Notes: a model not told the origin generated them from the letters alone. 64,000 nt of DNA from Aequorivita vitellina (GCF_022008365.1 NZ_JAIRBA010000017.1:1-64000); one strand, 5' to 3'. Positions 44,404 through 53,356 are shown, numbered from the stretch's first letter. Numbers and translations: made by a program.

Positions 44404-45177
44404 TTAAATAGTTTGCAGTCGCTTTAAAAGTTCGGTGCGCATTGCCTTGCTCATTGGGATGGCTTTTTTGGCAATTACCACGTGTGTGCCGGCAACTTCG
44501 TCTATTTGCGAAAGATTAATAACATACGAACGATGTATGCGAAGGAAATGTTTCTGGGGAAGTTTCTCGTCTATATCTTTTAACGTCATTACGATAAGGT
44601 GTTCGCGCCCTTGCGAAAAAATACGACAATAGTTGCGGTCTGCTTCAATATAGTAAATGTCCTTAATATTTATTTTTAGCATCTTCTCGTTGTGACGAAC
44701 AAAAATGCGGTCGTTCAAAATAAAATCTGTAGCATTGCCAAAAGGGGTGTCTGTATTATTTTCGGCACTATTATTTAATGCCTCCGAAGCACTTTCAATT
44801 GCAACACGCTCTAAGGTTAGCTCAATGGCACGTTGTAAATCTAACTTTTTAAAAGGCTTAGAAATAAAGGCATACGGATGTGTTTTTTTGGCGCGAATAA
44901 AATGGGCATCATCTGTATTTGCAGTTAAATAAATAATTGGAATATTATATTGTAATTCAATTTGACAAGCGGTTTCAATACCGTCCATTTCACCTTTTAA
45001 TTGAATATCCATTAAAACAATATCGGGCTTGTCAATTTTTATATTTAAAAGTGCCTCTTCGCCTCGCGGCAGTATTCCCGTTACTTCATAACCAAGGTCG
45101 CTTAATTGCAACGAAATATTGGCCGCAATTACCATTTCGTCTTCAACAATTAATATTTTTTTGGAACTATCCATCAC
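44404..45177 (-). CDS. LytTR response regulator
   Basis: The 257-residue regulator has a receiver domain (ILIVEDEMVIAANI; phospho-acceptor Asp57 in VLMDIQL; Lys in ISKPFKK). Its C-terminal LytTR DNA-binding domain includes INIKDIYYIEADRNYCRIF and KHFLRIHRSYVINLSQI. It overlaps the histidine kinase gene by four bases. The cytolysin gene lies 283 bases downstream on the same strand, so it is a candidate target, which is inference. Confidence 0.93.
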   Translation of the reverse strand: MMDSSKKILIVEDEMVIAANISLQLSDLGYEVTGILPRGEEALLNIKIDKPDIVLMDIQLKGEMDGIETACQIELQYNIPIIYLTANTDDAHFIRAKKTHPYAFISKPFKKLDLQRAIELTLERVAIESASEALNNSAENNTDTPFGNATDFILNDRIFVRHNEKMLKINIKDIYYIEADRNYCRIFSQGREHLIVMTLKDIDEKLPQKHFLRIHRSYVINLSQIDEVAGTHVVIAKKAIPMSKAMRTELLKRLQTI

Positions 45178-47060
45178 GCAGTTTTAAAATTTTTAAAGTG
45201 GAAAAGCACTGCGGTTCCGTTATTATAATCTTCAGAAATGGTGCCGTTTAATTGCTGTGTGAGTAGGTGTATTAACTGCGTTCCAAAGCCGGTTCCCTTG
45301 GGCTTTGTACCTTCAGTTTTACCTATTCCATTGTCTGAAACTTTTAAAAACAGTGCGTCGTTTTCTTCTTTAAGACTAATGTTTATTAAACCTTTTTCGG
45401 TGGTGGGAAAAGCGTATTTTAAAGCGTTAGTCAACAATTCATTTACAATTAATCCAATGGGGACTGCCGTGTCAACATCTAAATTTAAATTGTCCATGGC
45501 GCATTCTATTTTCACCTTTTCTTCGGCATTAAAAGTATCTAGCACGCCTTCGCTTAAATTTACAAAGTAGTCTTTCATTTCAATACTGCCCAAATTTTCA
45601 CCTTGATATAATTTTTGGTGAATTATACCCATACTTTGCACCCGGTTTTGACTGGCAAGCATCGCTTCTTTACTGGCGCCATCTTCCAGTTTTGCAGACT
45701 GTAATGCAATAAGGCTTTTCACCATTTCCAGATTGTTTTTTACACGGTGGTGAATTTCTTTTAACAACAGTTCATTCTGTTTGTTTTTGGCGTCCAGTTC
45801 AACATTTAATTGTGAAAGTGCTTTTCGTTTTTTGCGAATATTCTTCAACGTAAAATACATTCCGAAGAGAATAATAGCCAGCAAACCCGCAATGCCAATA
45901 TAAAGGATTTGTGTTTTGCGCTGTTGCGAAATTTTTGCCTCTTGGTTTAAAATTTCCATATCCTTTTGCGCGGTTTCATATTTTACTTGCAGCTCGCTAT
46001 CTTGCCGTGCAATAATAGTGTTGAGGTATTCTGTGTGTCCTTGTTCGTATAGTTCGTGATATTTTAGGGCGTTTTTATAATCTCCCAATTCACTGTAAAT
46101 ACTAGAAACGTGCATATAGTTTTCCCAAAGGTTTTTGGTGTTGCCAATGCGTTTCATTATTTCTATTGCTTTTAGATTATAGGGTAGGGCTTCGGCATAT
46201 TTTCCCTGTAAAATATATACGTGACCAATATTGGCGGTTGGTGGCATAGTGTAGCGGAGTAAACCTATTTTTTTGGCACCTTCGTAGCAGCGGTTGTAAT
46301 CTGCAATAGCATCGTCATAGCGTTCCATGTATTTATAAATATTTCCACGACCGTTGTAGCAGGCCAAAAGTGGCGCGTCCACAATTCCCAGTTTTTGGTA
46401 CAAATTAATAGCGCGATTCATACTGCTGAGACTTTTTTCCAAATCGCCTAAGAATAATTGATTTTCCGCAAGTCGCCGATACGAGAGCGCCAAGTCTTCA
46501 TCGTAACCCAATTTTTCTTGAATTGCGATGGCTTTTTCGCAGTATTGGGCTCCCTCGGCATAACTGTCTGAATAATAAAGCAAGTCGCATATTTTTGTAT
46601 AACATTGTGCAATCCCACGTTTGTCGTTTGCTTTTTCATAAAGGGCGAGTGCTTTAAAAACAGCTTCGGAACCCAAATCGTATTCTGCAGTGCCGCTGTA
46701 ATTGGTTGCCAATAAAAGATAGGTATCTGCTAAAGGCTTCGTTAATTCCTGCTTTTTATAAACCGAAATTGCTTTTTGAAGATAAACTATAGACGAATCT
46801 AAGACGGTGTGGTTTTCGTGCCACTTCGCCAAATCGCGATAGGCTTGACCGAGGGTTTCAAAATCTTTCTTCTTTTCTGAAAGCTGAATTGTTTTTTTAA
46901 AATTGTTGTATTCTACAAGCGTGTCCCGATGCTTCGCAATTGTTTTGTCCGAATTTAAATACGAACCTTTAAGTGAGTCTTCTTGGTTTTGAGAAGGAGT
47001 TTGAGGAAGACTGCTCCACGAAACGCAAGCTAGTACTACCGAGAGTAATAGTCGTTTCAT
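45174..47060 (-). CDS. TPR sensor histidine kinase (HisKA_2 type)
   Basis: The 628-residue kinase has a signal peptide (1-20), about six TPR units (60-345) that would face the periplasm, a membrane helix (385-405) and a coiled coil. The HisKA_2 motif EIHHRVKNNLEMV (probable phospho-His438) precedes an ATPase domain (GLIVNELLTNALKYAF, KVSDNGIG, GFGTQLI). The TPR sensor with a LytTR partner is a common Bacteroidota two-component layout. The signal is unknown. Confidence 0.93.
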   Translation of the reverse strand: MKRLLLSVVLACVSWSSLPQTPSQNQEDSLKGSYLNSDKTIAKHRDTLVEYNNFKKTIQLSEKKKDFETLGQAYRDLAKWHENHTVLDSSIVYLQKAISVYKKQELTKPLADTYLLLATNYSGTAEYDLGSEAVFKALALYEKANDKRGIAQCYTKICDLLYYSDSYAEGAQYCEKAIAIQEKLGYDEDLALSYRRLAENQLFLGDLEKSLSSMNRAINLYQKLGIVDAPLLACYNGRGNIYKYMERYDDAIADYNRCYEGAKKIGLLRYTMPPTANIGHVYILQGKYAEALPYNLKAIEIMKRIGNTKNLWENYMHVSSIYSELGDYKNALKYHELYEQGHTEYLNTIIARQDSELQVKYETAQKDMEILNQEAKISQQRKTQILYIGIAGLLAIILFGMYFTLKNIRKKRKALSQLNVELDAKNKQNELLLKEIHHRVKNNLEMVKSLIALQSAKLEDGASKEAMLASQNRVQSMGIIHQKLYQGENLGSIEMKDYFVNLSEGVLDTFNAEEKVKIECAMDNLNLDVDTAVPIGLIVNELLTNALKYAFPTTEKGLINISLKEENDALFLKVSDNGIGKTEGTKPKGTGFGTQLIHLLTQQLNGTISEDYNNGTAVLFHFKNFKTA

Positions 47061-47234
47061 TGTTTTTAGTTTGGTTGTTAGTGGATTCTAAATTTACAAT
47101 TAATTTTTTTTAACACCCAAAATCGAAGATTTTTTCTGCTTTAAAATTTCAATTTCAACAACTTTTATAAAAAATGGAACGATGTATCCTGGTATTCAAG
47201 ACTATTTTTAAAAAGAATGTTGCTATTAAAATGC

Positions 47235-47272
47235 AAATCTTCCCGATCTCAACGAGGTGAGCGGGAAGATTT
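47235..47272. terminator. strong hairpin between kinase and DoxX-like genes
   Basis: AAATCTTCCCG (47235-47245) pairs perfectly with CGGGAAGATTT (47262-47272), with a further CTCA/TGAG inner stem. It lies just past the stop of the minus-strand DoxX-like gene and may end its transcript. The T-run on that side is weak. Confidence 0.55.
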
Positions 47273-47294
47273 TCTTAAATACAAAAAAAATGAA

Positions 47295-47693
47295 CTAGGA
47301 AGTTTTGCTAGTATTTTCAGGAATGCTCAATTTGGCCAAAACATAGGCGGCAATTGCCATTACAATATCGCGAACGGCAACGTCTGGATGATGCCAAGTA
47401 AAAAGTAAACTCAAGGCTATAAGCAACAACCAAAGCGATACAACATACGCCCCCAACTGGGTTTTGGTGAATACTAAGATGCCTGCAATAATTTCTATTA
47501 CGCCAACAATCATCATAAATGTCGCCCCACTCATGGGTAACAAGTCTAAAGTTGACGGTGCTAAATAGGTATCCCATTGAACTAAAATGTTTAAAAATTT
47601 ATCGGCTCCTGCGGCAATGGGTACTATCGTAAAAGTGTATTTTAAAAGGGTCTGTAACTTGCTGATTTCAGCACTAATTGGTAATGTTTTCAT
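47295..47693 (-). CDS. DoxX-like membrane protein
   Basis: The 132-residue protein starts at ATG 47693 (MKTLPISAEISKL). Four hydrophobic helices with YTFTIVPIAAGADKFLNIL, FMMIVGVIEIIAGILVF and LWLLLIALSLLF fit the DoxX/DoxD family. An upstream extension to 47834 crosses the promoter region of the divergent sigma gene and is rejected. Function unknown. Confidence 0.8.
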   Translation of the reverse strand: MKTLPISAEISKLQTLLKYTFTIVPIAAGADKFLNILVQWDTYLAPSTLDLLPMSGATFMMIVGVIEIIAGILVFTKTQLGAYVVSLWLLLIALSLLFTWHHPDVAVRDIVMAIAAYVLAKLSIPENTSKTS

Positions 47694-47742
47694 GGTTTTT
47701 CGAATTAAAGTTCTACTGGTTAGATGTACTTTGTGAAAAACG

Positions 47743-47759
47743 GTTACAAAATTTGTAAC
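47743..47759. promoter_or_regulatory. 17-bp palindrome between divergent DoxX-like and sigma genes
   Basis: GTTACAAA-A-TTTGTAAC is a perfect inverted repeat with a one-base centre. It lies 50 bases from the DoxX-like start and 39 bases from the sigma start, the position expected of an operator shared by both genes. No regulator gene is adjacent. Confidence 0.55.
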
Positions 47760-47797
47760 TTTAGAAAGTTTATGGCATCTAAAAAGAAAAACAAAAC

Positions 47798-48472
47798 ATG
47801 AACGCGACTCAACCCAACAAATATGTTTTAACAAAATTGTCAGATTCTATCGTTGTACAACGGGTGTTAGATGGCGAAAAGGAGCTTTTCGAAATTTTGA
47901 TGCGCCGGTATAACCAACGGCTTTTTAGAGTAGTGCGAAGTTATATTTATTCTGAAGACGATGTACAAGATATTTTGCAAGATGCCTATGTAAAAGCATA
48001 TACAAAACTCTATCAATTTAACAACCAATCTTCCTTTTCTACTTGGCTCATTCGGATAGCCATTAACGAAGCACTTCAAGATATTCGCAAGAAAAAAAGG
48101 CAATTAACCAATTACGGAAAAACCGAAAGTTTAGAAAATGTTTTTCAACTGCCAGACACAAATACTATGAATCCAGAAAAGCAAGCCATAAAGACCGAAA
48201 CCAAAGCCTTGGTTGAAAAAGCAGTTGATGCGCTCCCCGAAAAATACAGGGTAGTATTCGTGATGCATCAAATAGAAGGCCTGTCTAATCCCGAAATAGC
48301 TGCCTGCCTAAAACTGAGCGATAGCAATGTAAAAGTACGTTTGCACCGAGCCAAAAATTTATTGAAGGACGAGCTTTTTAAAACCACACACGACGCTTCA
48401 ATTTTTGAATTCGGAAACCATAAATGCGATTTGTTGGTAGAAAAAGTAATGAAACGAATTGAAAATGTATAA
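47798..48472 (+). CDS. ECF sigma factor
   Basis: The 224-residue sigma-70 family factor has region 2 (ELFEILMRRYNQRLFRVVRSYIYSEDDVQDILQDAYVKAY) and region 4 (LPEKYRVVFVMHQIEGLSNPEIAACLKLSDSNVKVRLHRAK). The C-terminal tail (FEFGNHKCDLLVEKVMKRI) resembles part of a zinc-binding anti-sigma-like extension. No separate anti-sigma gene follows. A hairpin terminator ends the unit. Confidence 0.93.
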   Translation: MNATQPNKYVLTKLSDSIVVQRVLDGEKELFEILMRRYNQRLFRVVRSYIYSEDDVQDILQDAYVKAYTKLYQFNNQSSFSTWLIRIAINEALQDIRKKKRQLTNYGKTESLENVFQLPDTNTMNPEKQAIKTETKALVEKAVDALPEKYRVVFVMHQIEGLSNPEIAACLKLSDSNVKVRLHRAKNLLKDELFKTTHDASIFEFGNHKCDLLVEKVMKRIENV

Positions 48473-48501
48473 AAATTTTAATTGCTGAATTCACATTTAA
48501 C

Positions 48502-48536
48502 AAAGGAGCTGATAATTTATTTAGCTCCTTTTAAGT
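48502..48536 (+). terminator. terminator after ECF sigma gene
   Basis: AAAGGAGCT (48502-48510) pairs with AGCTCCTTT (48523-48531), followed by TAAGTTTTT. Confidence 0.75.
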
Positions 48537-48708
48537 TTTTTATATTACTGTTTTCTACTAGTGGATTTTAAATGCTTTTTAAATAGACTTCTACTATAAA
48601 TTTTTTTCGAAGTACAATCTTTTTTTAGTATTCCCAAAGCCTTTGTTTTAACATCCTTTTCAAATTGTATTTAGTACATTAGCAGATTATTTTTAAAATT
48701 GAGCACCG

Positions 48709-50643
48709 ATGAAATATTTTGCCGGCAGCCTTTTAATAACGCTGCTTTTTTCTACATTTTCCTTCACATTACAAGCACAGGAAGTAAAACAAGACAACCA
48801 ACATCTTTTCGACAATTTTACATACAGACAAGGCAATGCGTATCGCACCGCCTCCGGAAAACCGGGTCCAGAATATTGGCAGAATGCAGCCGATTATAAT
48901 TTGGAGGTTTCTCTTGATGATAAAAATCACACGGTTTCGGGAAGTGTGACAATTAATTATACAAACAACAGCCCTGAAACTTTAGATTTTATATGGCTGT
49001 ATTTGGAACAAAATCGTTTTACCGAAGATTCTCGCGGCACGTTAACCACTCCCGTTCAAGGCAGTAGGTACAGTGGCGATGTAGAAGGCGGTTATAATTT
49101 GAATAATGTTTCTGCAAAAACAGCTACAGGCGTTTCTTCAAAATACATAATTACAGATACCCGAATGCAACTTTGGTTAGATAAGCCGTTGGCAGCAAAC
49201 GGTGGCGAGGTTGAAATAAAAATGGATTTTAAATTTAAAGTCCCCGTTGAAGGAATGGACCGCATGGGCCGTTTGGAAGTGAAAGACGGCACCATCTACG
49301 CCATTGCACAATGGTACCCTCGCGTAGCCGTTTTTGACGATGTAGTGGGATGGAACACAGATCCGTATTTGGGCGCAGGCGAGTTTTATTGCGAATACGG
49401 AAACTTCGATGTAAAAATTACAGCACCAGCATATCAAACAGTTGTGTGTTCGGGCGTTTTACAAAACCCAAAAGATGTACTTACAAAAGAGCAACAAGAT
49501 CGTTGGAAAAAAGCTGAAAAAAGCGACAAAACGGTTTACATTATAAAACCAGAAGAAGTGGGTAAACCGGCTGCCCAAACTAAAGCCGGCGGCACACTTA
49601 CTTGGCATTTTAAAATGGAAAACACGCGCGATGTGGCTTGGGCCGCGTCTAAAGCATTTATTTGGGATGCCGCCAAAATGAATCTTGGCAATGGAAAAAC
49701 AGGCTTGGCACAATCGGTTTACCCAAAAGAAAGTAATGGACCAAAAGCTTGGTCGCGCTCTACCGAATTTACAAAAGCCTCTGTAGAATTTTACTCAAAT
49801 AACTACTTCCCGTATCCTTACCACAATGCAATTAACGTTGCAGCCAGCGTTGGCGGAATGGAATATCCGGGGGTAAGTTTTTGCCATTACCAAAGTTTCG
49901 AAGGCGATCTTTGGGGCGTGACCGACCACGAATTTGGCCACAACTGGTTCCCGATGATAGTAGGTAGCAACGAACGCCGCTACCCTTGGATGGACGAAGG
50001 TTTCAACATATTTATAAATCATTACAGTACCAAAGCTTTTAACAATGGTGAATTTCCCACCAGATCTAGCAGTCCGAGAAGCTTGATTGGGTATCTTACT
50101 TCAGAAACTCGCGAAGGCATTGACACTTATCCAGATGTTGCGAACCCTAGAAACCTGGCTTATACAGCTTATTATAAACCCGCTGCAGGACTTTATTTGC
50201 TACGCGAATACATTGTAGGCCACGAGCGTTTTGATAATGCTTTTAAAAGTTATATTGAAACTTGGGCGTACAAACATCCACAACCAAACGACTTTTTTAA
50301 TCATTTTGAAAATGTGGTAGGCGAAGATCTAGCTTGGTTTTGGAAAGGCTGGTTTTATGGTAATGGCAATATAGATTTGGGCATTGTGGATGTAAAACCT
50401 TTCAAGGGAAATTCTTTAATTACCGTTGAAAACAAAGGACAAATACCAATGCCAGTGCAGCTTCAAGTTATTTATGCCGACGATTCAAAGGAAGAGGTCA
50501 AGCTTCCGGTTGAAATTTGGCAACGCGGCAATAGCTGGACGCATCTTTTAAAATCTTCGAAAGAAGTAAAACGTGTGGTTTTAGATCCGAATAAAATCTT
50601 GCCAGATGTGAATGTTTTAAACGATGCTTGGAATAAGCTTTAA
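48709..50643 (+). CDS. M1 family metallopeptidase, exported
   Basis: The 644-residue peptidase has a signal peptide ending TLQAQ. The zinc site is His407-Glu408-x-x-His411 (HEFGHNWFP) with the third ligand Glu430 (WMDEGFN), the spacing usual for M1 enzymes. The exopeptidase GGMEYPG motif lies upstream. The typical N-terminal saddle domain is present (VSGSVTINYTNNSPETLDFIWLYL). It would trim peptides in the periplasm or outside the cell. Confidence 0.93.
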   Translation: MKYFAGSLLITLLFSTFSFTLQAQEVKQDNQHLFDNFTYRQGNAYRTASGKPGPEYWQNAADYNLEVSLDDKNHTVSGSVTINYTNNSPETLDFIWLYLEQNRFTEDSRGTLTTPVQGSRYSGDVEGGYNLNNVSAKTATGVSSKYIITDTRMQLWLDKPLAANGGEVEIKMDFKFKVPVEGMDRMGRLEVKDGTIYAIAQWYPRVAVFDDVVGWNTDPYLGAGEFYCEYGNFDVKITAPAYQTVVCSGVLQNPKDVLTKEQQDRWKKAEKSDKTVYIIKPEEVGKPAAQTKAGGTLTWHFKMENTRDVAWAASKAFIWDAAKMNLGNGKTGLAQSVYPKESNGPKAWSRSTEFTKASVEFYSNNYFPYPYHNAINVAASVGGMEYPGVSFCHYQSFEGDLWGVTDHEFGHNWFPMIVGSNERRYPWMDEGFNIFINHYSTKAFNNGEFPTRSSSPRSLIGYLTSETREGIDTYPDVANPRNLAYTAYYKPAAGLYLLREYIVGHERFDNAFKSYIETWAYKHPQPNDFFNHFENVVGEDLAWFWKGWFYGNGNIDLGIVDVKPFKGNSLITVENKGQIPMPVQLQVIYADDSKEEVKLPVEIWQRGNSWTHLLKSSKEVKRVVLDPNKILPDVNVLNDAWNKL

Positions 50644-50844
50644 TTTAAGTTCTTGAAAATAAATAACCCCGGGATTTATCCCGGGGGTTCGTAAAAACGA
50701 AATTCTGGCTTTAGCCAAACTTCTAACTTGGGTTAATTTGGCTAAAGCCAGTTGCTATGGATTCTTTTACCACGGGCTAAACCTGCCCATCCCTTTTGGC
50801 CGGGCGCCGTGATTATTGAAAACGGTCTAATACAATTCATTTAT
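50644..50844. repeat. cluster of palindromic repeats
   Basis: The spacer holds a hairpin AACCCCGGGAT/ATCCCGGGGGTT (50665-50689) and a perfect 15-bp inverted repeat, CTGGCTTTAGCCAAA at 50705-50719 with TTTGGCTAAAGCCAG at 50737-50751. A further CACGGGCTAAA fragment lies near 50771. No gene is present. The first hairpin may also terminate the convergent genes. Confidence 0.65.
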
Positions 50845-52701
50845 TTAGCACCCACCCAAAATTACTTTCGGGTAATTGCTTACATCAATAGTTGCGTCCT
50901 TGCTTTTTTCAACCAATTTAATCGCTTCTTTGGCACTGTACTTATGTGGGCCAATGTGGAAAGTGGCGCCTCTTTTTGCGAGTTCCTTTATATATTCAAC
51001 TGGGTTTGAATTTGGCAGCGGTGGGGCTTGGGCTGCCGTATATAAATTTCCATTTTCTGCTGAAGGTACTTTGGGCGCAGGGGGCGGCGGTGGCGGAATA
51101 TCACTTTTCTCACCTTTCTTTACTTTTGGAGCTGGCGGTGGCGGAGGTGGTGGCGGAATACACTCCGGAAAAGGTTGCGCCTTTGCCTTTTGTGCATCGC
51201 TCATTTTTTTATAGATAATTTCCAAACGCTCCAAATCTTTCTTTTTGATGATGCGTTTGTTAATAGCTACTGCGTTGTATTTTATTGCCAGTTTGTTGTA
51301 TTCGGCGAGTTCTGCTTCGGTGGCTTTTTGTTGAATTATTTTGCCAGTGTTTTCGTCTCTTTCCTCAGGTTCACCAACTTGAATTGACCACGGATTGTTT
51401 TCATCATCTTTCACATTAGCGCTTGCAGCTTTAAATTTCTCAAGCTCTTTTAAATACGCCTTGTGCAAAACCTCTGCTTCTTCAATAGTTTTTCCGGAAT
51501 ATGAATTGACTATAAAATTTGTGTCCAAATTAGCGTCTTCCATATTTTTTAAGTTAGACATACTTAGGTTTCTAATATTGCTGGCATAGAGGATTTCTAT
51601 TATTTTTTCAGATAAATCTTTATCCTTCTCGGTGTAAAACCCCACATTGGCAGAAATATATTTTTGCTTTTGCTCAGCTGTTAAATGTGTGTTTCGTTTG
51701 TTGATTTCGGTTTTAAGATTTTCAAGATTAACAGGAATTCCGTTTAAAGTTAATTTTGAGTTTTGGTCAATTACAATTCTAATATCTTCAATGGTATCGC
51801 TTGCAAAAACGGCACTATTTTCAGCTCGTTCTATTAATACTTCTTTTGTGCTAAACCCATAGATTAGCACAGATAGCAACGGCAGCAATAAAATACTTCG
51901 CCACAAAACGGCTCTTTTTGAGGTGTGTGTTTTCATAATTGTAAATCGTTTTTTGATTGATGAATAATTGATTGAATGTGCCAACGATGGCGTGTAGGCA
52001 TCCCGATAGCTATCGGGAGATGAGAACGCCAATAATATTTTTTGATAGTTTGAAGTTTCCGCCCCTGCGTTTAAAACGGCGCGGTCTGCTAAAAATTCGT
52101 GGTTTAGTTTAATGCTTCTTTTTATGAAATAAAGCAGCGGATTAAACCAAAATACAATCTGTAATAGTTCGACAAAAATTACATCTAAACTGTGTTTTTG
52201 ACGTGCGTGCGTTTCCTCGTGAAGCATTACTTCTGTAGGAATTTCATGTTTTTCAAATTGTGTTTTGTTAAGAAATATATAGTTGAAAAATGTATGCGGA
52301 ATTACTTTTTCATTTAAAAGAATATTGATAAAACGAGTGTTTTTATATTTCGGATTTTTCCTGATTTTTTGAATTAAACTGATAAGATTTCTGAAAAATT
52401 TCACACTAAAAAATAAAACTCCTATCCCGTAAATCGCCCAAAGAACAAACGACCAATAATCGATGGTTTGTTCGGCTTGAGTGAAAATTATTTGTGGCGC
52501 AGCTTGCGAAGCATTTTGTACAATCGGTGAAGCTTTAACGTAGGTTGTAAAGGTGATAAGCGGAATTAAAAACGAAGCCAATAAACTTCCCGATAAATAA
52601 AAACGCTTAAAATTATGAACGGAAGTGTTTTCCAAAAACAGCTTGTAAAAAGCGAATAACAGTGCGAGACACGCGACGGATTTTAAAAGATAGAACTCCA
52701 T
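50845..52701 (-). CDS. M56 (BlaR1-type) membrane metallopeptidase
   Basis: The 618-residue protein has four membrane helices. The cytoplasmic-loop zinc site is His161-Glu162-x-x-His165 (LHEETHARQK), with NHEFLADRAVL as the third-ligand segment. The C-terminal half has no penicillin-binding sensor. It ends in a Pro-rich part with runs of eight and six prolines (PPAPKVKKGEKSDI between them), resembling TonB-like linkers. It starts two bases after the BlaI-type repressor. In BlaR1 the peptidase inactivates BlaI after a signal; what is sensed here is unknown. Confidence 0.9.
   Translation of the reverse strand: MEFYLLKSVACLALLFAFYKLFLENTSVHNFKRFYLSGSLLASFLIPLITFTTYVKASPIVQNASQAAPQIIFTQAEQTIDYWSFVLWAIYGIGVLFFSVKFFRNLISLIQKIRKNPKYKNTRFINILLNEKVIPHTFFNYIFLNKTQFEKHEIPTEVMLHEETHARQKHSLDVIFVELLQIVFWFNPLLYFIKRSIKLNHEFLADRAVLNAGAETSNYQKILLAFSSPDSYRDAYTPSLAHSINYSSIKKRFTIMKTHTSKRAVLWRSILLLPLLSVLIYGFSTKEVLIERAENSAVFASDTIEDIRIVIDQNSKLTLNGIPVNLENLKTEINKRNTHLTAEQKQKYISANVGFYTEKDKDLSEKIIEILYASNIRNLSMSNLKNMEDANLDTNFIVNSYSGKTIEEAEVLHKAYLKELEKFKAASANVKDDENNPWSIQVGEPEERDENTGKIIQQKATEAELAEYNKLAIKYNAVAINKRIIKKKDLERLEIIYKKMSDAQKAKAQPFPECIPPPPPPPPAPKVKKGEKSDIPPPPPPAPKVPSAENGNLYTAAQAPPLPNSNPVEYIKELAKRGATFHIGPHKYSAKEAIKLVEKSKDATIDVSNYPKVILGGC
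52001..52018. repeat. 18-bp dispersed palindrome inside the M56 gene
   Basis: TCCCGATAGCTATCGGGA is a perfect palindrome embedded in frame in the M56 coding sequence, giving SPDSYRD. A one-base variant (TCCCGATAGTTATCGGGA) lies at 60039-60056 between genes. Confidence 0.8.
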
Positions 52702-52703
52702 AA

Positions 52704-53072
52704 TTACTTCTTTTTAATTTCGGAATCGATTATTTTTTTTAGTTCTTCCAGCTCTTTTTTGGAAAGATTGGTTTCTTCAGTGAAAAATGAAGCAAACTGC
52801 GTGGGACTGTTATTAAAGAAATTTTTAATCAACCCATTTACGTGTTTTGAAAAATAGTCTTTCTTTTTCACCAACGGAAAGTATTCGCGCGATCGCCCAA
52901 GCTGGATATAATCGACAAATTTTTTGTCCTGCATACGTTTTAAAAGCGTGGCAACTGTAGTTGTTGCAGGCTTTGGCTCAGGATAAGCTTCAACTAAATC
53001 TTTCATAAAAGCGCGTTCCTTTTTCCAAAGGAGTTGCATCAATTGTTCTTCGGCGTTTGAGAGAGTCATCAT
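52704..53072 (-). CDS. BlaI/MecI family transcriptional repressor
   Basis: The 122-residue winged-helix repressor has LSNAEEQLMQLLWKKERAFMKDLVEAYPEPKPATTTVATLLKRMQDKKFV, the BlaI DNA-binding domain, and a C-terminal dimerisation and cleavage region (FFTEETNLSKKELEELKKII). Two TACAnnnGTA-type operators lie directly upstream. It is the first gene of the pair with the M56 protein, so it likely represses its own operon. Confidence 0.93.
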   Translation of the reverse strand: MMTLSNAEEQLMQLLWKKERAFMKDLVEAYPEPKPATTTVATLLKRMQDKKFVDYIQLGRSREYFPLVKKKDYFSKHVNGLIKNFFNNSPTQFASFFTEETNLSKKELEELKKIIDSEIKKK

Positions 53073-53090
53073 TGTATTTTTAAAACTAAC

Positions 53091-53104
53091 TCTACAAACG
53101 TAGA
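53091..53104. promoter_or_regulatory. BlaI-type operator 1
   Basis: TCTACAAACGTAGA, a near-perfect 14-bp palindrome with the TACA/TGTA-like core of BlaI/MecI sites, 19 bases upstream of the repressor start. Confidence 0.8.
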
Positions 53105-53118
53105 ATAATTATTTTAAT

Positions 53119-53132
53119 TCTACAAATGTAGA
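53119..53132. promoter_or_regulatory. BlaI-type operator 2
   Basis: TCTACAAATGTAGA, the same palindrome with one base changed (C to T). Its start is 28 bases from that of operator 1. Confidence 0.8.
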
Positions 53133-53301
53133 GGCGGTTAAATTTCAAATCGCAAAAAATAAATCCCAAATATTAAATTCTGAAAAGAGTCAAATTTTAA
53201 ATTTTCAGTTTCGACCTACGTATTCTTAAGATATCTTCTGAGTTTTAAACATCCCTCTCATAAGGTCTGCAAGATCTTGTAGGTTTATATCTCAAAAAAT
53301 C

Positions 53302-53309
53302 TAACTTTG
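53302..53309 (+). promoter_or_regulatory. -7 box (TAACTTTG) for the PhnA gene
   Basis: TAACTTTG matches TAnnTTTG and is followed by CACTCTCAA, a word also found after the -7 box at 62949. The start codon is 47 bases downstream. Confidence 0.5.
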
Positions 53310-53356
53310 CACTCTCAACCCTCCAACGCCTTAGCAACGGACTAAATTATTATAAG

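Noticed and set aside
47217..47408. Plus-strand frame of 63 codons
   Set aside because: It covers a hairpin and lies antisense to the DoxX-like gene end; no coding signature is seen.
50876..51218. Plus-strand glycine- and alanine-rich frames
   Set aside because: They are the antisense of the proline-rich tail of the M56 protein.
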